Shown here piece after piece: positions 16,873 to 25,598 of a DNA stretch of 44,710 nucleotides. This DNA is from an uncultured Candidatus Saccharibacteria bacterium (GTDB lineage: Bacteria; Patescibacteria; Saccharimonadia; Saccharimonadales; CAMLKC01), in NCBI GenBank assembly GCA_946479025.1, contig CAMLDM010000003.1, positions 1 through 44,710 on the forward strand, in the 5' to 3' direction. Position 1 is the stretch's first letter, and the number at the start of each line of letters is the position of its first letter. Below the pieces are notes generated by a model, which did no database searches, was not told the origin of the DNA, and saw only the letters and a program-made list of their open reading frames with translations. The position numbers and the translations under genes were made by a program.

Positions 16873-18093
16873 ATGGCATTTCAACCAAGGCGCAACGGGC
16901 GCCCAAACCAATCACGCAGCTTCGGTGGAAACCGCGGCGGCGGACGTCGTGGCGGCGGTAATCGCGGCCCGGCTAAAAAGTACATCCACCCGTCGAAGTT
17001 TATTAACAAAGCGGTAACCAAGGCCGAAGAAGTCGTCTATGAGCCGAAGCACAAATTTGCTGATTTTCCGTTCGGCGCACAGCTACATCACAATATTGCC
17101 AGCAAGGGCTATGAAACGCCAAGTGCCATTCAAGACCAGGCGATTCCACCAATTATCGAAGGTCGCGACGTTATCGGTCTGGCAAACACCGGTACGGGCA
17201 AAACCGCAGCCTTTCTGCTTCCTATTATCGAGCGTCAGAGCGGTATCACGCTTCGTCCAAGCGTGCTGATCATTGCTCCGACCCGCGAGTTGGCGCAGCA
17301 GATTGACGAGCAGTTCCGGATTTTTGCCAAAGGTCTCGGGCTTTACTCGACGCTCATTGTTGGCGGTGTTAATGTTGATCGCCAGATCCGCGATCTTAAA
17401 CGCCGTCCACATTTTATTATCGGGACGCCGGGCCGTATCAAAGACTTGATGCAGCGCCGCGTGTTGCAGATGAAAAACATGACGACGCTTGTGCTCGACG
17501 AAGCCGACCGCATGCTCGACATGGGCTTTTTGCCAGACATTCGCCAAATTATCGGCGAAATGCCGCGCGAGCGCCAGACGCTTTTCTTCAGCGCAACCAT
17601 TACGCCCGAGATCTCGGCTCTCATCACTACTTTCCTAAATGATCCTGTGACCGTTTCTGTCCGTACGACTGAAACCAGCGACCACGTTGAGCAGGATGTA
17701 ATCGAAGCGCGTGACAAAGCGCACAAGCTCGAGCTTCTCACGGAAATGCTAAGCCGTCCGGACGAATATGAAAAAGTACTCGTCTTCGGTGAAACGAAAT
17801 TCGGCGTTCAGCGCCTGAGCGATCATCTGGATAACAGCGGCATTCCGTCAGCCGCAATTCATGGCAACAAAAACCAATCGCAACGTCAGCGCGCGCTCAA
17901 ACAGTTTAAGGATGAACGCGTTCGCGTACTGGTAGCCACGGACGTCGCGGCCCGTGGTCTCGACATCCCAAATGTCACGCATGTGATCAACTTCGACACG
18001 CCGCAAACCTACGAAGACTACGTTCACCGTATTGGCCGAACCGGTCGTGGCGGCGCCAGCGGACGGGCGCATACGTTTATTGAAACCCGTTAG
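16873..18093 (+). CDS. DEAD-box ATP-dependent RNA helicase
   Basis: 406 residues. An Arg/Gly-rich N-terminal tail (about residues 1-35) with repeated RGG-like units precedes the core. The Q motif is GYETPSAIQDQA, motif I ANTGTGKT (about 108), Ia PTRELAQQ, II DEAD (about 209), III SAT, then ARGLDIP and HRIGRTGRGG. The protein ends right after the helicase C domain, so any extra RNA contact comes from the N-terminal tail; in most bacterial relatives the basic tail is C-terminal. Likely roles are RNA unwinding in ribosome assembly or mRNA turnover. Its stop interlocks with the convergent Nudix gene (TTAG). Confidence 0.95.
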   Translation: MAFQPRRNGRPNQSRSFGGNRGGGRRGGGNRGPAKKYIHPSKFINKAVTKAEEVVYEPKHKFADFPFGAQLHHNIASKGYETPSAIQDQAIPPIIEGRDVIGLANTGTGKTAAFLLPIIERQSGITLRPSVLIIAPTRELAQQIDEQFRIFAKGLGLYSTLIVGGVNVDRQIRDLKRRPHFIIGTPGRIKDLMQRRVLQMKNMTTLVLDEADRMLDMGFLPDIRQIIGEMPRERQTLFFSATITPEISALITTFLNDPVTVSVRTTETSDHVEQDVIEARDKAHKLELLTEMLSRPDEYEKVLVFGETKFGVQRLSDHLDNSGIPSAAIHGNKNQSQRQRALKQFKDERVRVLVATDVAARGLDIPNVTHVINFDTPQTYEDYVHRIGRTGRGGASGRAHTFIETR

Positions 18094-18494
18094 TTGGCTT
18101 CAAGCAGCGGCAAGAGTTTTTCAAGATATGGATCGATAGTACCTCGGTCCATATCTTTTATTTTCATCCAGGTGAAATCCTGGTGTTCGTCGCTCAGTGT
18201 CGGCTGTCCGTCGCCCTCTGCGATGTAGGTGAGGCGAACGACATGGAGATCTTTGGACGGTACGAAGATATCCTGCGAGCCGATGATTTTTGGTTCTCCT
18301 ACAATAGAAAGTCCGGTTTCTTCCTGAACTTCACGCGTGAGCGCTTCCATGAGCGGCTCTTCCGGTTCTATTCGCCCGCCTGGAATGTCCCAGTGGATTT
18401 TTTCATCGGTATCCATGATGGCGGCGCGCTTTAAGAATAAAAACTCGCCCGACTTATTTTGCAAAAGTACCTTAACTCCGACTTGTAATTTCAT
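18090..18494 (-). CDS. Nudix hydrolase
   Basis: 134 residues with a full Nudix box at about 40-62 (GGRIEPEEPLMEALTREVQEE, then TGL) that carries the metal-binding REVQEE helix. The N-terminus (VGVKVLLQNKSGEFLFLKR) is typical of the MutT-like group. Substrates are nucleoside diphosphates linked to another group; which one is not shown. A minus-strand extended -10 TGGTATACT (box at 18501-18506) sits 6 nt from the ATG, so the mRNA is predicted leaderless. Its stop codon overlaps the helicase stop by 4 nt. Confidence 0.92.
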   Translation of the reverse strand: MKLQVGVKVLLQNKSGEFLFLKRAAIMDTDEKIHWDIPGGRIEPEEPLMEALTREVQEETGLSIVGEPKIIGSQDIFVPSKDLHVVRLTYIAEGDGQPTLSDEHQDFTWMKIKDMDRGTIDPYLEKLLPLLEAN

Positions 18495-18500
18495 AGGGAA

Positions 18501-18546
18501 AGTATACCATAAGCGCTAGCGCAAAAAATATTCTTCGTGCTAAGAT
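18501..18546. promoter_or_regulatory. Divergent leaderless promoters with 10-bp palindrome
   Basis: The 59-bp gap holds TATACT on the minus strand (18501-18506) for the Nudix gene and TAAGAT (18541-18546) on the plus strand, 7 nt before the ABC gene. The perfect palindrome GCGCTAGCGC (18513-18522) lies between them and could be an operator. Confidence 0.5.
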
Positions 18547-18553
18547 ATTACCT

Positions 18554-19315
18554 ATGGCAAACATGGTAGAAGTAAAGAATCTAAAGAAGCGGTACGGCGA
18601 CAAACAGGCGGTCGACGGCATCAGCTTTGAAGTGAAAAAGGGCGAGATATTCGGCATTTTGGGGCCGAATGGCGCGGGTAAAACAACCACGCTTGAAATG
18701 ATGGAGACGCTCCGCGAGATCGATAGCGGCTCGGTGAAGATCGACGGCATCGACGTGGCGAAGCAGCCGCAGAAAATTAAATATCTGATCGGCGTGCAGC
18801 CGCAGACGCCGGCGTTTCAGGATAAAACCAAACTGATCGAGGTGGTGGAGATGTTCGCTGCGGCCTATGGCGAGCGGGTTGATCCAATGCAATTCCTGTG
18901 CGACGTTGAGCTTGAGGAGAAGGCAAACAGCTACGTCGAGTCGCTTTCCGGCGGCCAGAAGCAGCGGCTCAGCATTACGACGGCGCTTGTTCACGGGCCG
19001 AAGGTGTTTTTCCTCGACGAGCCGACGACAGGCCTTGACCCGCAGGCTCGCCGCCACTTGTGGGAGCTGATCGAAAAAGTACGCGACAAAGGTATCAGCG
19101 TTATCATGACGACTCACTACATGGATGAAGCTGAGATTCTGTGTGATCGCATCGCCGTGATGGACGAGGGAAAAATCGTAGCGCTCGACACACCGAAAAA
19201 CCTCATCAAGCAGCTGCTTAAGCGTGGATTTACGAAAGAACAGCATGTTGAACAGGCCAACCTGGAAGACGTGTTCATTGATCTTACTGGCAAGGCGCTA
19301 AGGGACGGACAATAA
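18554..19315 (+). CDS. ABC transporter ATP-binding protein (drug/antibiotic exporter type)
   Basis: 253 residues. Walker A GPNGAGKTTT (about 37-46), the ABC signature LSGGQKQR (about 134), Walker B VFFLDEPTTG (about 155) and the switch His (MTTHYMDEAE) are all intact. The sequence is of the CcmA/DrrA kind that pairs with ABC-2 permeases. The permease gene follows 1 nt after its stop. It powers export of an unknown substrate, perhaps a lipid, polysaccharide or toxic compound. Confidence 0.95.
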   Translation: MANMVEVKNLKKRYGDKQAVDGISFEVKKGEIFGILGPNGAGKTTTLEMMETLREIDSGSVKIDGIDVAKQPQKIKYLIGVQPQTPAFQDKTKLIEVVEMFAAAYGERVDPMQFLCDVELEEKANSYVESLSGGQKQRLSITTALVHGPKVFFLDEPTTGLDPQARRHLWELIEKVRDKGISVIMTTHYMDEAEILCDRIAVMDEGKIVALDTPKNLIKQLLKRGFTKEQHVEQANLEDVFIDLTGKALRDGQ

Positions 19316-19316
19316 T

Positions 19317-20426
19317 ATGAAACGATCATTTTTTACAGTACTGACATTCGTTAAAATCAACACGCGGCGCTTTTTCCGTGATAAACTGGCGCTATTTTTC
19401 ACGATTGGTTTCCCGCTGATTTTCCTGTTCGTGTTCGGCAGCCTTAACAGCGGAAGCGGCAACGTGTCATTCAAAGTGGCGGTCATCAATCAGTCGGACA
19501 GCTCGTTTGCAAAAGATTTTGTAAAGAGCGCGGGCGACAGCAAAGTATTGAAAGTTGACAAAGACGTGACAACGCTTGATGCGGCAAAGGATAAGATGAG
19601 CCGGTCCGAACTTGATGCGGCTATCGTATTGCCGAAAGATTTCGGTAACGTGCAGCAGGGCGCGAAGTATCCGAGCGGCCAGGCGCAAGTTGTCTATACG
19701 CAGAACAATGCACAGTCGGGCCAGGCGCTCGGCAGTATTCTTGCCGCGCAGTTCAAGGGGATCAATGCGAAATTCGTTAAAAGCGAAACGCCGTTTACGG
19801 TAACTAGCAAGGAGCTGAATGAGCGAAGTTTGTCAGCCTTTGATTATACGTTCGCGGGGCTGCTGGGGTTTGCTATCATTGGTATGGGTATCTTCGGACC
19901 GGTCAACGTCTTTCCGGAACTGAAAAAGATGGGAATTCTGCGACGCCTCAGCACGACTCCGCTAAAAGTATGGCAGTATTTCCTGTCGACTATGATCGGA
20001 CAGGCGATTATCGGTCTCTTGTCGCTTGCGACTATGTTTGTCGTAGCGATTCTGGTATTTCATTTGCAGGTCGTGGGTAACTACTTTGAGCTCGGTGCAT
20101 TCTTGGTGCTTGGCATTACTACTATTCTGGGTATCGGGCTTGCGCTTGGCGGCTGGGCACGAAACGAACGCCAAGCTGCGCCGCTCAGCAACATCATCGT
20201 GTTTCCAATGATGTTCCTCTCGGGCACGTTTTTTCCGCGCTACCTCATGCCGGATTGGCTGCAACATCTTTCGGCGTTTCTACCGCTTACGCCGATTATT
20301 GATGGTATCCGCTTGATCGCTACCGAAGGCAAGCACTTCGTAGACATTCTGCCACAGCTCGGCATGATCGGCGCCTGGATGATTGTCATTTACTTCATCG
20401 CTTTTCGTGTATTCCGCTGGGAATAA
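19317..20426 (+). CDS. ABC-2 type transporter permease
   Basis: 369 residues. One N-terminal helix (about residues 24-42) is followed by a large outside domain (about 45-170) and then five hydrophobic segments starting with FDYTFAGLLGFAIIGMGIF. This is the ABC-2 layout in which two such subunits form the pore. The segment VFPMMFLSGTFFP is a hallmark of the family. It works with the ATPase encoded just upstream. A strong terminator follows, making a two-gene unit. The substrate is unknown. Confidence 0.93.
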   Translation: MKRSFFTVLTFVKINTRRFFRDKLALFFTIGFPLIFLFVFGSLNSGSGNVSFKVAVINQSDSSFAKDFVKSAGDSKVLKVDKDVTTLDAAKDKMSRSELDAAIVLPKDFGNVQQGAKYPSGQAQVVYTQNNAQSGQALGSILAAQFKGINAKFVKSETPFTVTSKELNERSLSAFDYTFAGLLGFAIIGMGIFGPVNVFPELKKMGILRRLSTTPLKVWQYFLSTMIGQAIIGLLSLATMFVVAILVFHLQVVGNYFELGAFLVLGITTILGIGLALGGWARNERQAAPLSNIIVFPMMFLSGTFFPRYLMPDWLQHLSAFLPLTPIIDGIRLIATEGKHFVDILPQLGMIGAWMIVIYFIAFRVFRWE

Positions 20427-20439
20427 TATTTTAAGCGTC

Positions 20440-20468
20440 AAAAAGCCCGCCTTTTCAGCGGGCTTTTT
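20440..20468 (+). terminator. Terminator of the ABC exporter operon
   Basis: AAAAAGCCCGC / loop CTTTTCA / GCGGGCTTTTT is a perfect 11-bp stem with a T-tail. It would work in both directions. Confidence 0.92.
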
Positions 20469-20504
20469 GTATGTAAGGAAGGTGTAATTTTCGTTTTCGT
20501 CGGG

Positions 20505-20510
20505 TATAAT
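20505..20510 (+). promoter_or_regulatory. gatC promoter -10 box (leaderless)
   Basis: A consensus TATAAT ends 6 nt before the gatC ATG at 20517, so the A of ATG is the expected transcript start. No ribosome site is present in between. Confidence 0.7.
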
Positions 20511-20516
20511 AGTTTT

Positions 20517-20807
20517 ATGACACAGATTTCTCGCGATGATGTGCAACATCTTGCACAGCTCAGTAGTTTGCAGCTTACCGACAGCGAAACCGACGATCTA
20601 CAAAAAGATCTCGGTAATATTTTAAAATATGTGGAGCAACTTGGCGAACTGGACACGACCGGCGTCGAGCCGACCTACCAGGTGACGGATCTTGAGAATG
20701 TTTGGCGCGATGACAGCGTTATCGACGATCACGTCAGCCGCGAGCAGCTGCTTGCTTTGTCACCGGAGTCTCTTGATCATCAAGTGAAAGTGCCAAAGGT
20801 ACTATAA
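20517..20807 (+). CDS. gatC: Asp-tRNA(Asn)/Glu-tRNA(Gln) amidotransferase subunit C
   Basis: 96 residues, normal GatC length. ISRDDVQHLAQLSSLQLTDSE is the typical N-terminal helix, followed by DTTGVEPTYQV and a C-terminal VPKVL. GatC wraps around and stabilises GatA on GatB. It leads the gatC-gatA-x-gatB operon; its last base is the first base of the gatA ATG. The start is predicted leaderless. Confidence 0.96.
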   Translation: MTQISRDDVQHLAQLSSLQLTDSETDDLQKDLGNILKYVEQLGELDTTGVEPTYQVTDLENVWRDDSVIDDHVSREQLLALSPESLDHQVKVPKVL

Positions 20808-22210
20808 TGGGCCACATCCAAACGATCACGGCGAGTATTAAAAGTGGTGCAAGCTCCGCCCGGCAACAGGTTGAGCTGGCCTTGCAAAAGGCAAAAGAAA
20901 ACGAAGACTACAACGCGTTTTTGAGCCTTGCCATCGAACGCGCCCTGCAGCGGGCCGATGATATTGACACGCGCATTAAGCTGGGCGAAGAGGTTGGCGT
21001 ACTCGCCGGTGTGCCTTTTGTTGCTAAGGATAATTTCCTGACATTTGGCGCGCCAACGACTGCTGCTAGCAAGATTCTTGAGAAGTTTGAGGCGCCAGTT
21101 CAGGCAACGGCGATTGAAAAACTGGAGGCTGCTGGAGCGATCTGCATCGGCAAGGCCAATCTCGATGCGTTCGCACATGGTGGTAGCACAGAGAACTCGG
21201 CATTTGGCCCGACTAAAAACGCCATCGATAAAACGAAAGTCGCAGGCGGCAGCAGCGGCGGCTCGGCCGTAGCAACAGCGCTCGGTATCGTGCCGTTTGC
21301 ACTTGGTACGGATACCGGCGGTTCAATCCGCCAGCCTGCTAGCTTCAATGGCGTTGTTGGGGTGAAGCCAACGTATGGCGCCGTGAGCCGCTACGGTGTC
21401 GTGGCGATGGCAAGCAGCACCGATTGTATCGGCTGCTTTACAAAAGACGCTGCCGATGCTGAACTGGTAATGAGCGTCATGAGCGGACGCGACGTCCACG
21501 ATATGACAACTTTACCGGATTTCTTCAAGCCTCAGAATACAGCAAAACCCGCTCAAAAAATCGGTATTATCAAAGAAACGATGAGCGAAGACGTTGATGA
21601 TGAGGTTCGTGCGAAAGTAAACGAGTACACAGAAAGACTTCGTGCGGCGGGTCACACGGTTGAAGAAGTAAGCTTGCCGATGGTAAAGTACGCTCTTGCC
21701 GCGTATTACATCATTGTGCCGGCAGAGGTGAGTAGCAACCTTGCCCGGTATGACGGCATACGCTACGGACATCGTACAGAAGGTGCTGCAACACTTGGAG
21801 AAGTCTACGGCAAGTCACGGGATGAAGGATTCATGACCGAAAACAAGCGTCGGATTATGATCGGCAGCTATGTGCTTTCCAGTGGTTATTTTGACGCGTA
21901 CTATCTGCAGGCGCAGAAGGCTCGCACGCTGCTTATCAATGAATACAACAAGCTTTTTGAAACGTACGACGTGCTTGTAAGTCCGACTGTTCCGACGCCG
22001 GCGTTCGGTCTGGGTGAAAACACTTCCGATCCGGTAAAAATGTATCTTACCGATATTATGACGGTTGCACCGAACCTGACGGGCATGCCATCGATCAGTG
22101 TGCCTGCCGGCGTGAACGGTGAAGGGCTACCGATTGGTGTGCAGCTTACAGGGCGGCGCAAAGCTGATGCTGCGCTGCTCTCTTTGGCACGCTCGATGGA
22201 GGAAAACTAA
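20807..22210 (+). CDS. gatA: Asp-tRNA(Asn)/Glu-tRNA(Gln) amidotransferase subunit A
   Basis: 467 residues. This is the amidase-signature enzyme, with the catalytic triad visible as Lys in VAKDNF, cis-Ser in AGGSSGGSAVATA, and the nucleophile Ser in GTDTGGSIRQPAS. It frees ammonia from glutamine for GatB and thus makes Gln-tRNA or Asn-tRNA by the indirect route. The stop overlaps the start of the following membrane protein gene by one base. Confidence 0.98.
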   Translation: MGHIQTITASIKSGASSARQQVELALQKAKENEDYNAFLSLAIERALQRADDIDTRIKLGEEVGVLAGVPFVAKDNFLTFGAPTTAASKILEKFEAPVQATAIEKLEAAGAICIGKANLDAFAHGGSTENSAFGPTKNAIDKTKVAGGSSGGSAVATALGIVPFALGTDTGGSIRQPASFNGVVGVKPTYGAVSRYGVVAMASSTDCIGCFTKDAADAELVMSVMSGRDVHDMTTLPDFFKPQNTAKPAQKIGIIKETMSEDVDDEVRAKVNEYTERLRAAGHTVEEVSLPMVKYALAAYYIIVPAEVSSNLARYDGIRYGHRTEGAATLGEVYGKSRDEGFMTENKRRIMIGSYVLSSGYFDAYYLQAQKARTLLINEYNKLFETYDVLVSPTVPTPAFGLGENTSDPVKMYLTDIMTVAPNLTGMPSISVPAGVNGEGLPIGVQLTGRRKADAALLSLARSMEEN

Positions 22211-22635
22211 TGGATAACGCGACTATGCTTTTTGGATTCCTGGCTGGTGTACTTGTTGTCGGGGTTTTGCTTATCGTAGTGATTGTACTGACGAAAAAAG
22301 GCGCGGCGCCGCTCTCAGTAGAAAAGTACCGGATGCGATGGCTCGCGATTGAAAAGCAACTCGACAGAAACCAGCCATCGAGCTTTTCGCTCACCGTATT
22401 GAATGCTGACAAGCTGCTCGACTCGGCATTAAAGGAGCGTGGCGTGAAAGGTGAAACGATGGGCGAACGCATGAAGACCGCCAAAGACACATGGACGAAC
22501 GCCAACAGCGTTTGGACTGCGCATAAATTGCGGAACCAGATCGCGCATGAACCGGAAGTTCGGGTGAGCTATGACGACGCCCGTCGTGCGCTCGCCGCCT
22601 TCAAGCAGGCGTTAAAGGACGTAGGAGCTATCTGA
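22210..22635 (+). CDS. HEPN-like membrane protein of unknown function inside the gat operon
   Basis: 141 residues. One N-terminal hydrophobic helix (about residues 7-29, followed by KK) is followed by a soluble, mostly helical domain. That domain contains NADKLLDSALKERGVKGETMGER and, near the C-terminus, AHKLRNQIAHEPEV. The RNQIAH piece fits the Rx4-6H motif of HEPN domains, with the usual polar residue after Arg. Proteins with this layout seem to me common in CPR genomes, but I know of no assigned function. It overlaps gatA and gatB by one base each, so it must be co-translated with them. It may be an RNase, or the HEPN fold may be structural only. Confidence 0.75.
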   Translation: MDNATMLFGFLAGVLVVGVLLIVVIVLTKKGAAPLSVEKYRMRWLAIEKQLDRNQPSSFSLTVLNADKLLDSALKERGVKGETMGERMKTAKDTWTNANSVWTAHKLRNQIAHEPEVRVSYDDARRALAAFKQALKDVGAI

Positions 22636-24083
22636 TGAGTGATGAAATTCTGAACAAGTATGATGTAACGATAGGTATCGAATGTCACGTACAACTTGCG
22701 ACCGACACGAAACTTTTCAGCGGCGCCGACAACGATGCGCGCGATAAATCACCGAACAGCGTGGTGAGTCCGGTCGATTTTGCGCTGCCTGGCATGCTGC
22801 CGGTACTTAACCGTAAAGCCGTGGATCTTGCCGTTCGCGCCGGCAAAGCGCTTAACGCGAAAATCGCCAATGTCAGCCGATTCGATCGCAAGCACTATTT
22901 CTATCCGGATCTTCCAAAGGGCTATCAGACGACGCAGATGTATCACCCGATCATTTTGGCCGGCTATATTGATGCACCGCTTGATGACGGCGAAAGTGTG
23001 CGCGTACGGATTCATCACGCACACATGGAAGAAGATGCCGGCAAGCTGACACACTTTAATGATTACAGCTTGGTGGATCTTAACCGTGCTGGAACGCCAC
23101 TGATTGAAATTGTCTCCGAGCCGGACATTCATTCACCCGAGGCAGCCAAGGCGTACGCGGCCGAGCTACACCGGCTTATGACCTACGCGGGCGTGACACA
23201 CGGGGATCTGTACCATGGAAACATGCGCTTTGACGTGAATATTTCTGTCGCGCCGAAAGGCTCTGATACGCTGGGTACGCGCGCCGAAGTGAAGAATTTG
23301 AACTCATTTAGGAGTGTTGAAAAGGCTGCTGAGTACGAGTTCCGCCGTCAGGTAGAGCTTGTCGAGCGCGGCGAGAAGGTCGTGCAGGAAACACGCGGCT
23401 GGGACGATGACAAGCAAAAAACTAACTCCCAGCGCTCCAAAGAAGACGCGCAGGACTATCGCTACATGCCCGATGCCGACATTCCACCGATTGTGCTGAG
23501 CGACGAGGAAATTGCTGAAGTCCAAGCCGAAGTGCCGACTTTGCCGCCGGTCTACCGCGCCCAGTGGTCGGTGCTTGGTCTCGATAAATCCGTAACCGAG
23601 TCGCTGCTTGCGACCAAGGAATTTGCCGAGGTTGTCTCGCAGATCCAAGACAAAGCTGGTGACGACATCGCGAAGCGGGCCGCGCACTGGTTCTCGAGCG
23701 CGCTGGGTCATGGCGACGACGAGCAGCAGAAACAGGAGTTCGGCACTCTTTCGCCGGACGGATTTATTGAGCTTGCTGAAATGGTCGGTAAAAACGAACT
23801 GAGTTCAACGGCGGCAAAAGAAGTATTTGTAGAGCTCCTCGCAAGTGAAAAGTCAGCTCGTGAAATCGCTGAAAGCAAAAACCTGTTGCAGGTGAGTGAC
23901 GAAGGCGCTATTGCCGCGATCGTAGATGAGATACTGGCTGACCCTGCCAGTACGAAATCAATTGAGGATATCAGAGAGGGTAAAGACAAAGCTATCGGCT
24001 ACCTCGTGGGGCAAGTGATGAAGAAATCCCAGGGCAAGGCAAATCCGGCCTTGGCGCAAAAGCTAATACGAGAACGACTGTAA
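22635..24083 (+). CDS. gatB: Asp-tRNA(Asn)/Glu-tRNA(Gln) amidotransferase subunit B
   Basis: 482 residues. GIECHVQL opens the kinase-like cradle domain, followed by HKHYFYPDLPKGYQ-like sequence (RKHYFYPDLPKGYQ here), the EEDAGK and LVDLNRAGTPLIEIVSEPD stretches, and a C-terminal YqeY-like tail with GYLVGQVMKKSQGKANP. It activates the mischarged tRNA and accepts ammonia from GatA. The start is in TGATG with the previous gene. Confidence 0.98.
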   Translation: MSDEILNKYDVTIGIECHVQLATDTKLFSGADNDARDKSPNSVVSPVDFALPGMLPVLNRKAVDLAVRAGKALNAKIANVSRFDRKHYFYPDLPKGYQTTQMYHPIILAGYIDAPLDDGESVRVRIHHAHMEEDAGKLTHFNDYSLVDLNRAGTPLIEIVSEPDIHSPEAAKAYAAELHRLMTYAGVTHGDLYHGNMRFDVNISVAPKGSDTLGTRAEVKNLNSFRSVEKAAEYEFRRQVELVERGEKVVQETRGWDDDKQKTNSQRSKEDAQDYRYMPDADIPPIVLSDEEIAEVQAEVPTLPPVYRAQWSVLGLDKSVTESLLATKEFAEVVSQIQDKAGDDIAKRAAHWFSSALGHGDDEQQKQEFGTLSPDGFIELAEMVGKNELSSTAAKEVFVELLASEKSAREIAESKNLLQVSDEGAIAAIVDEILADPASTKSIEDIREGKDKAIGYLVGQVMKKSQGKANPALAQKLIRERL

Positions 24084-24084
24084 C

Positions 24085-24630
24085 ATGCGCGCCTGGCGAC
24101 GAATCGAGCCAACAAAGGTAACGAAAGTAGGCTGGCGCATGGTAACGACAAAAACGTTCGTGATGCCCAACGGCGACGAGACGACGTTCGATGTGTTACA
24201 CTCGGACGGCCAGGAGTTTGCATGTGTCATTGCCTTAACTCCTGAAAATAAAGTAGTCATTGCCCGTGAATTCTGCGCCGGGCCGGAGCTAGTGACCGAT
24301 GAACTACCGGGTGGTTTTGTCGATAAAGATGAAGATATCGAGCAAGCGGCCAGGCGAGAGCTTCTCGAGGAAACCGGCTATAAGCCAGTTCAGATGACTT
24401 ATCTAGGGAAATACCACAAAGACAAATATTTGAACGCTACCTATCACGGGTTTTTTGCAACCGGATGTGTTAAGATTGGTGAGCAAAAGCTTGAAGCCGA
24501 AGAGCACATCGATGTGATCGAGCTATCTATTGAAGAATTTCTGGCCGATGCTAAAAATGATAAGGTGACTGACCACGGCGCCATCCTGATGGCGTACGAT
24601 AGACTGTTAGAACTGAAGGGGGATAAGTAA
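24085..24630 (+). CDS. Nudix hydrolase, ADP-ribose pyrophosphatase-like
   Basis: 181 residues. The Nudix box GGFVDKDEDIEQAARRELLE, then ETGY, is complete (about 74-97). The sequences before it (VIALTPENKVVIAREF, PELVTDELPGG) and after it (YLGKYHKDKYLNATYHGFFA) match the ADP-ribose/UDP-sugar pyrophosphatase group. It would clear nucleotide sugars or ADP-ribose. It lies 1 nt after gatB and its stop touches the galU start, so it is part of the same transcript. Confidence 0.9.
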   Translation: MRAWRRIEPTKVTKVGWRMVTTKTFVMPNGDETTFDVLHSDGQEFACVIALTPENKVVIAREFCAGPELVTDELPGGFVDKDEDIEQAARRELLEETGYKPVQMTYLGKYHKDKYLNATYHGFFATGCVKIGEQKLEAEEHIDVIELSIEEFLADAKNDKVTDHGAILMAYDRLLELKGDK

Positions 24631-25524
24631 ATGAATAAACCAACCAAAGCTATTATTGCCGCTGCCGGGTTTGGCACGCGTTTTTTGCCGCAAACCAAGG
24701 CCATGCCAAAGGAGATGCTCCCGCTCATCAACAAGCCGATTATCCAATATATCGTGGAAGAGCTTGTTGAGGCCGGTATAAAAGATATTATTATTGTGGG
24801 GAGTAGCAATAAGCGGGCTATCGAAGACCATTTCGATATGCCGAATGAAGATCTTTTGGCAAACCTGCGCGCTGGTGGTTCTAAAAAACAGCCGTACATT
24901 GATGAGCTTGAACGGTTATCAAATCTGGCGAACTTCATTTATGTGCGCCAAAAAGGTCCGTACGGGAACGCGACACCTTTGATGAGTGCGGCTCATCTTA
25001 TTAACAAAGATGAATCGTTTATTTATACGTTCGCCGACGATTTTTTCGTAGCCACCCCGAGCCGCTTTCAGCAAATGATTGACATTTATCAGCAGCACGA
25101 CGGCGCGGTGCTCTCGTGCAGAAAAGTAATCTCTGACGGCGAATACGATCGCTATGGCATTGCGGCTGGTGAAACGGTGGAGGATGGTCTTATTAAGATG
25201 TCTCACATTGTTGAAAAACCGGGAAAGGCTAACGCGCCGTCCGACCTGGCATCGGTAAGCAGCTACCTTCTTACGGGCAATTTTTTCGATTATCTTGAGG
25301 CTGCTCAGCAAGAATACGACGGCGTGGGCGAGTTTACTTTCCAGCCGATTATGCAGAAGATGATCGATGACGGGAGCAGCTACTTTGCATATGAAATCAA
25401 GGATGGCTCATACTACGACACCGGCGACAAACTTGAATACCTTAAGACAGTTATTGATTTTGGGCTTGCTCACGAGGAGCTAGGATCTGACCTCAGGGAG
25501 CATCTTCTTTCTAAGCTAAAATAA
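24631..25524 (+). CDS. galU: UTP-glucose-1-phosphate uridylyltransferase
   Basis: 297 residues. The N-terminal GFGTRFLPQTKAMPKEMLP (residues 12-30) is the nucleotide-binding loop and PKE signature of GalU. Later pieces GNATPLMSAAHLI, FADDFFVATPS, HIVEKPGKANAP and YDTGDKLEYLKT are all in the expected order. It makes UDP-glucose for surface glycans or glycolipids. It directly follows the Nudix gene, a pair that could balance UDP-sugar levels. No hairpin terminator is obvious after it. Confidence 0.96.
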   Translation: MNKPTKAIIAAAGFGTRFLPQTKAMPKEMLPLINKPIIQYIVEELVEAGIKDIIIVGSSNKRAIEDHFDMPNEDLLANLRAGGSKKQPYIDELERLSNLANFIYVRQKGPYGNATPLMSAAHLINKDESFIYTFADDFFVATPSRFQQMIDIYQQHDGAVLSCRKVISDGEYDRYGIAAGETVEDGLIKMSHIVEKPGKANAPSDLASVSSYLLTGNFFDYLEAAQQEYDGVGEFTFQPIMQKMIDDGSSYFAYEIKDGSYYDTGDKLEYLKTVIDFGLAHEELGSDLREHLLSKLK

Positions 25525-25533
25525 CTCACGTAT

Positions 25534-25563
25534 TTGCGAATTACCTGAAAAACCAGTTACAAT
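25534..25563 (+). promoter_or_regulatory. Promoter of the small membrane-protein cluster
   Basis: TTGCGA (25534-25539), 18 bp, TACAAT (25558-25563). The leader carries AGGAAGG and AAGGGGG sites ahead of the two possible starts. Confidence 0.6.
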
Positions 25564-25598
25564 AGGAAGGTAACAAGCTAATGCAAAAGGGGGTTTGT

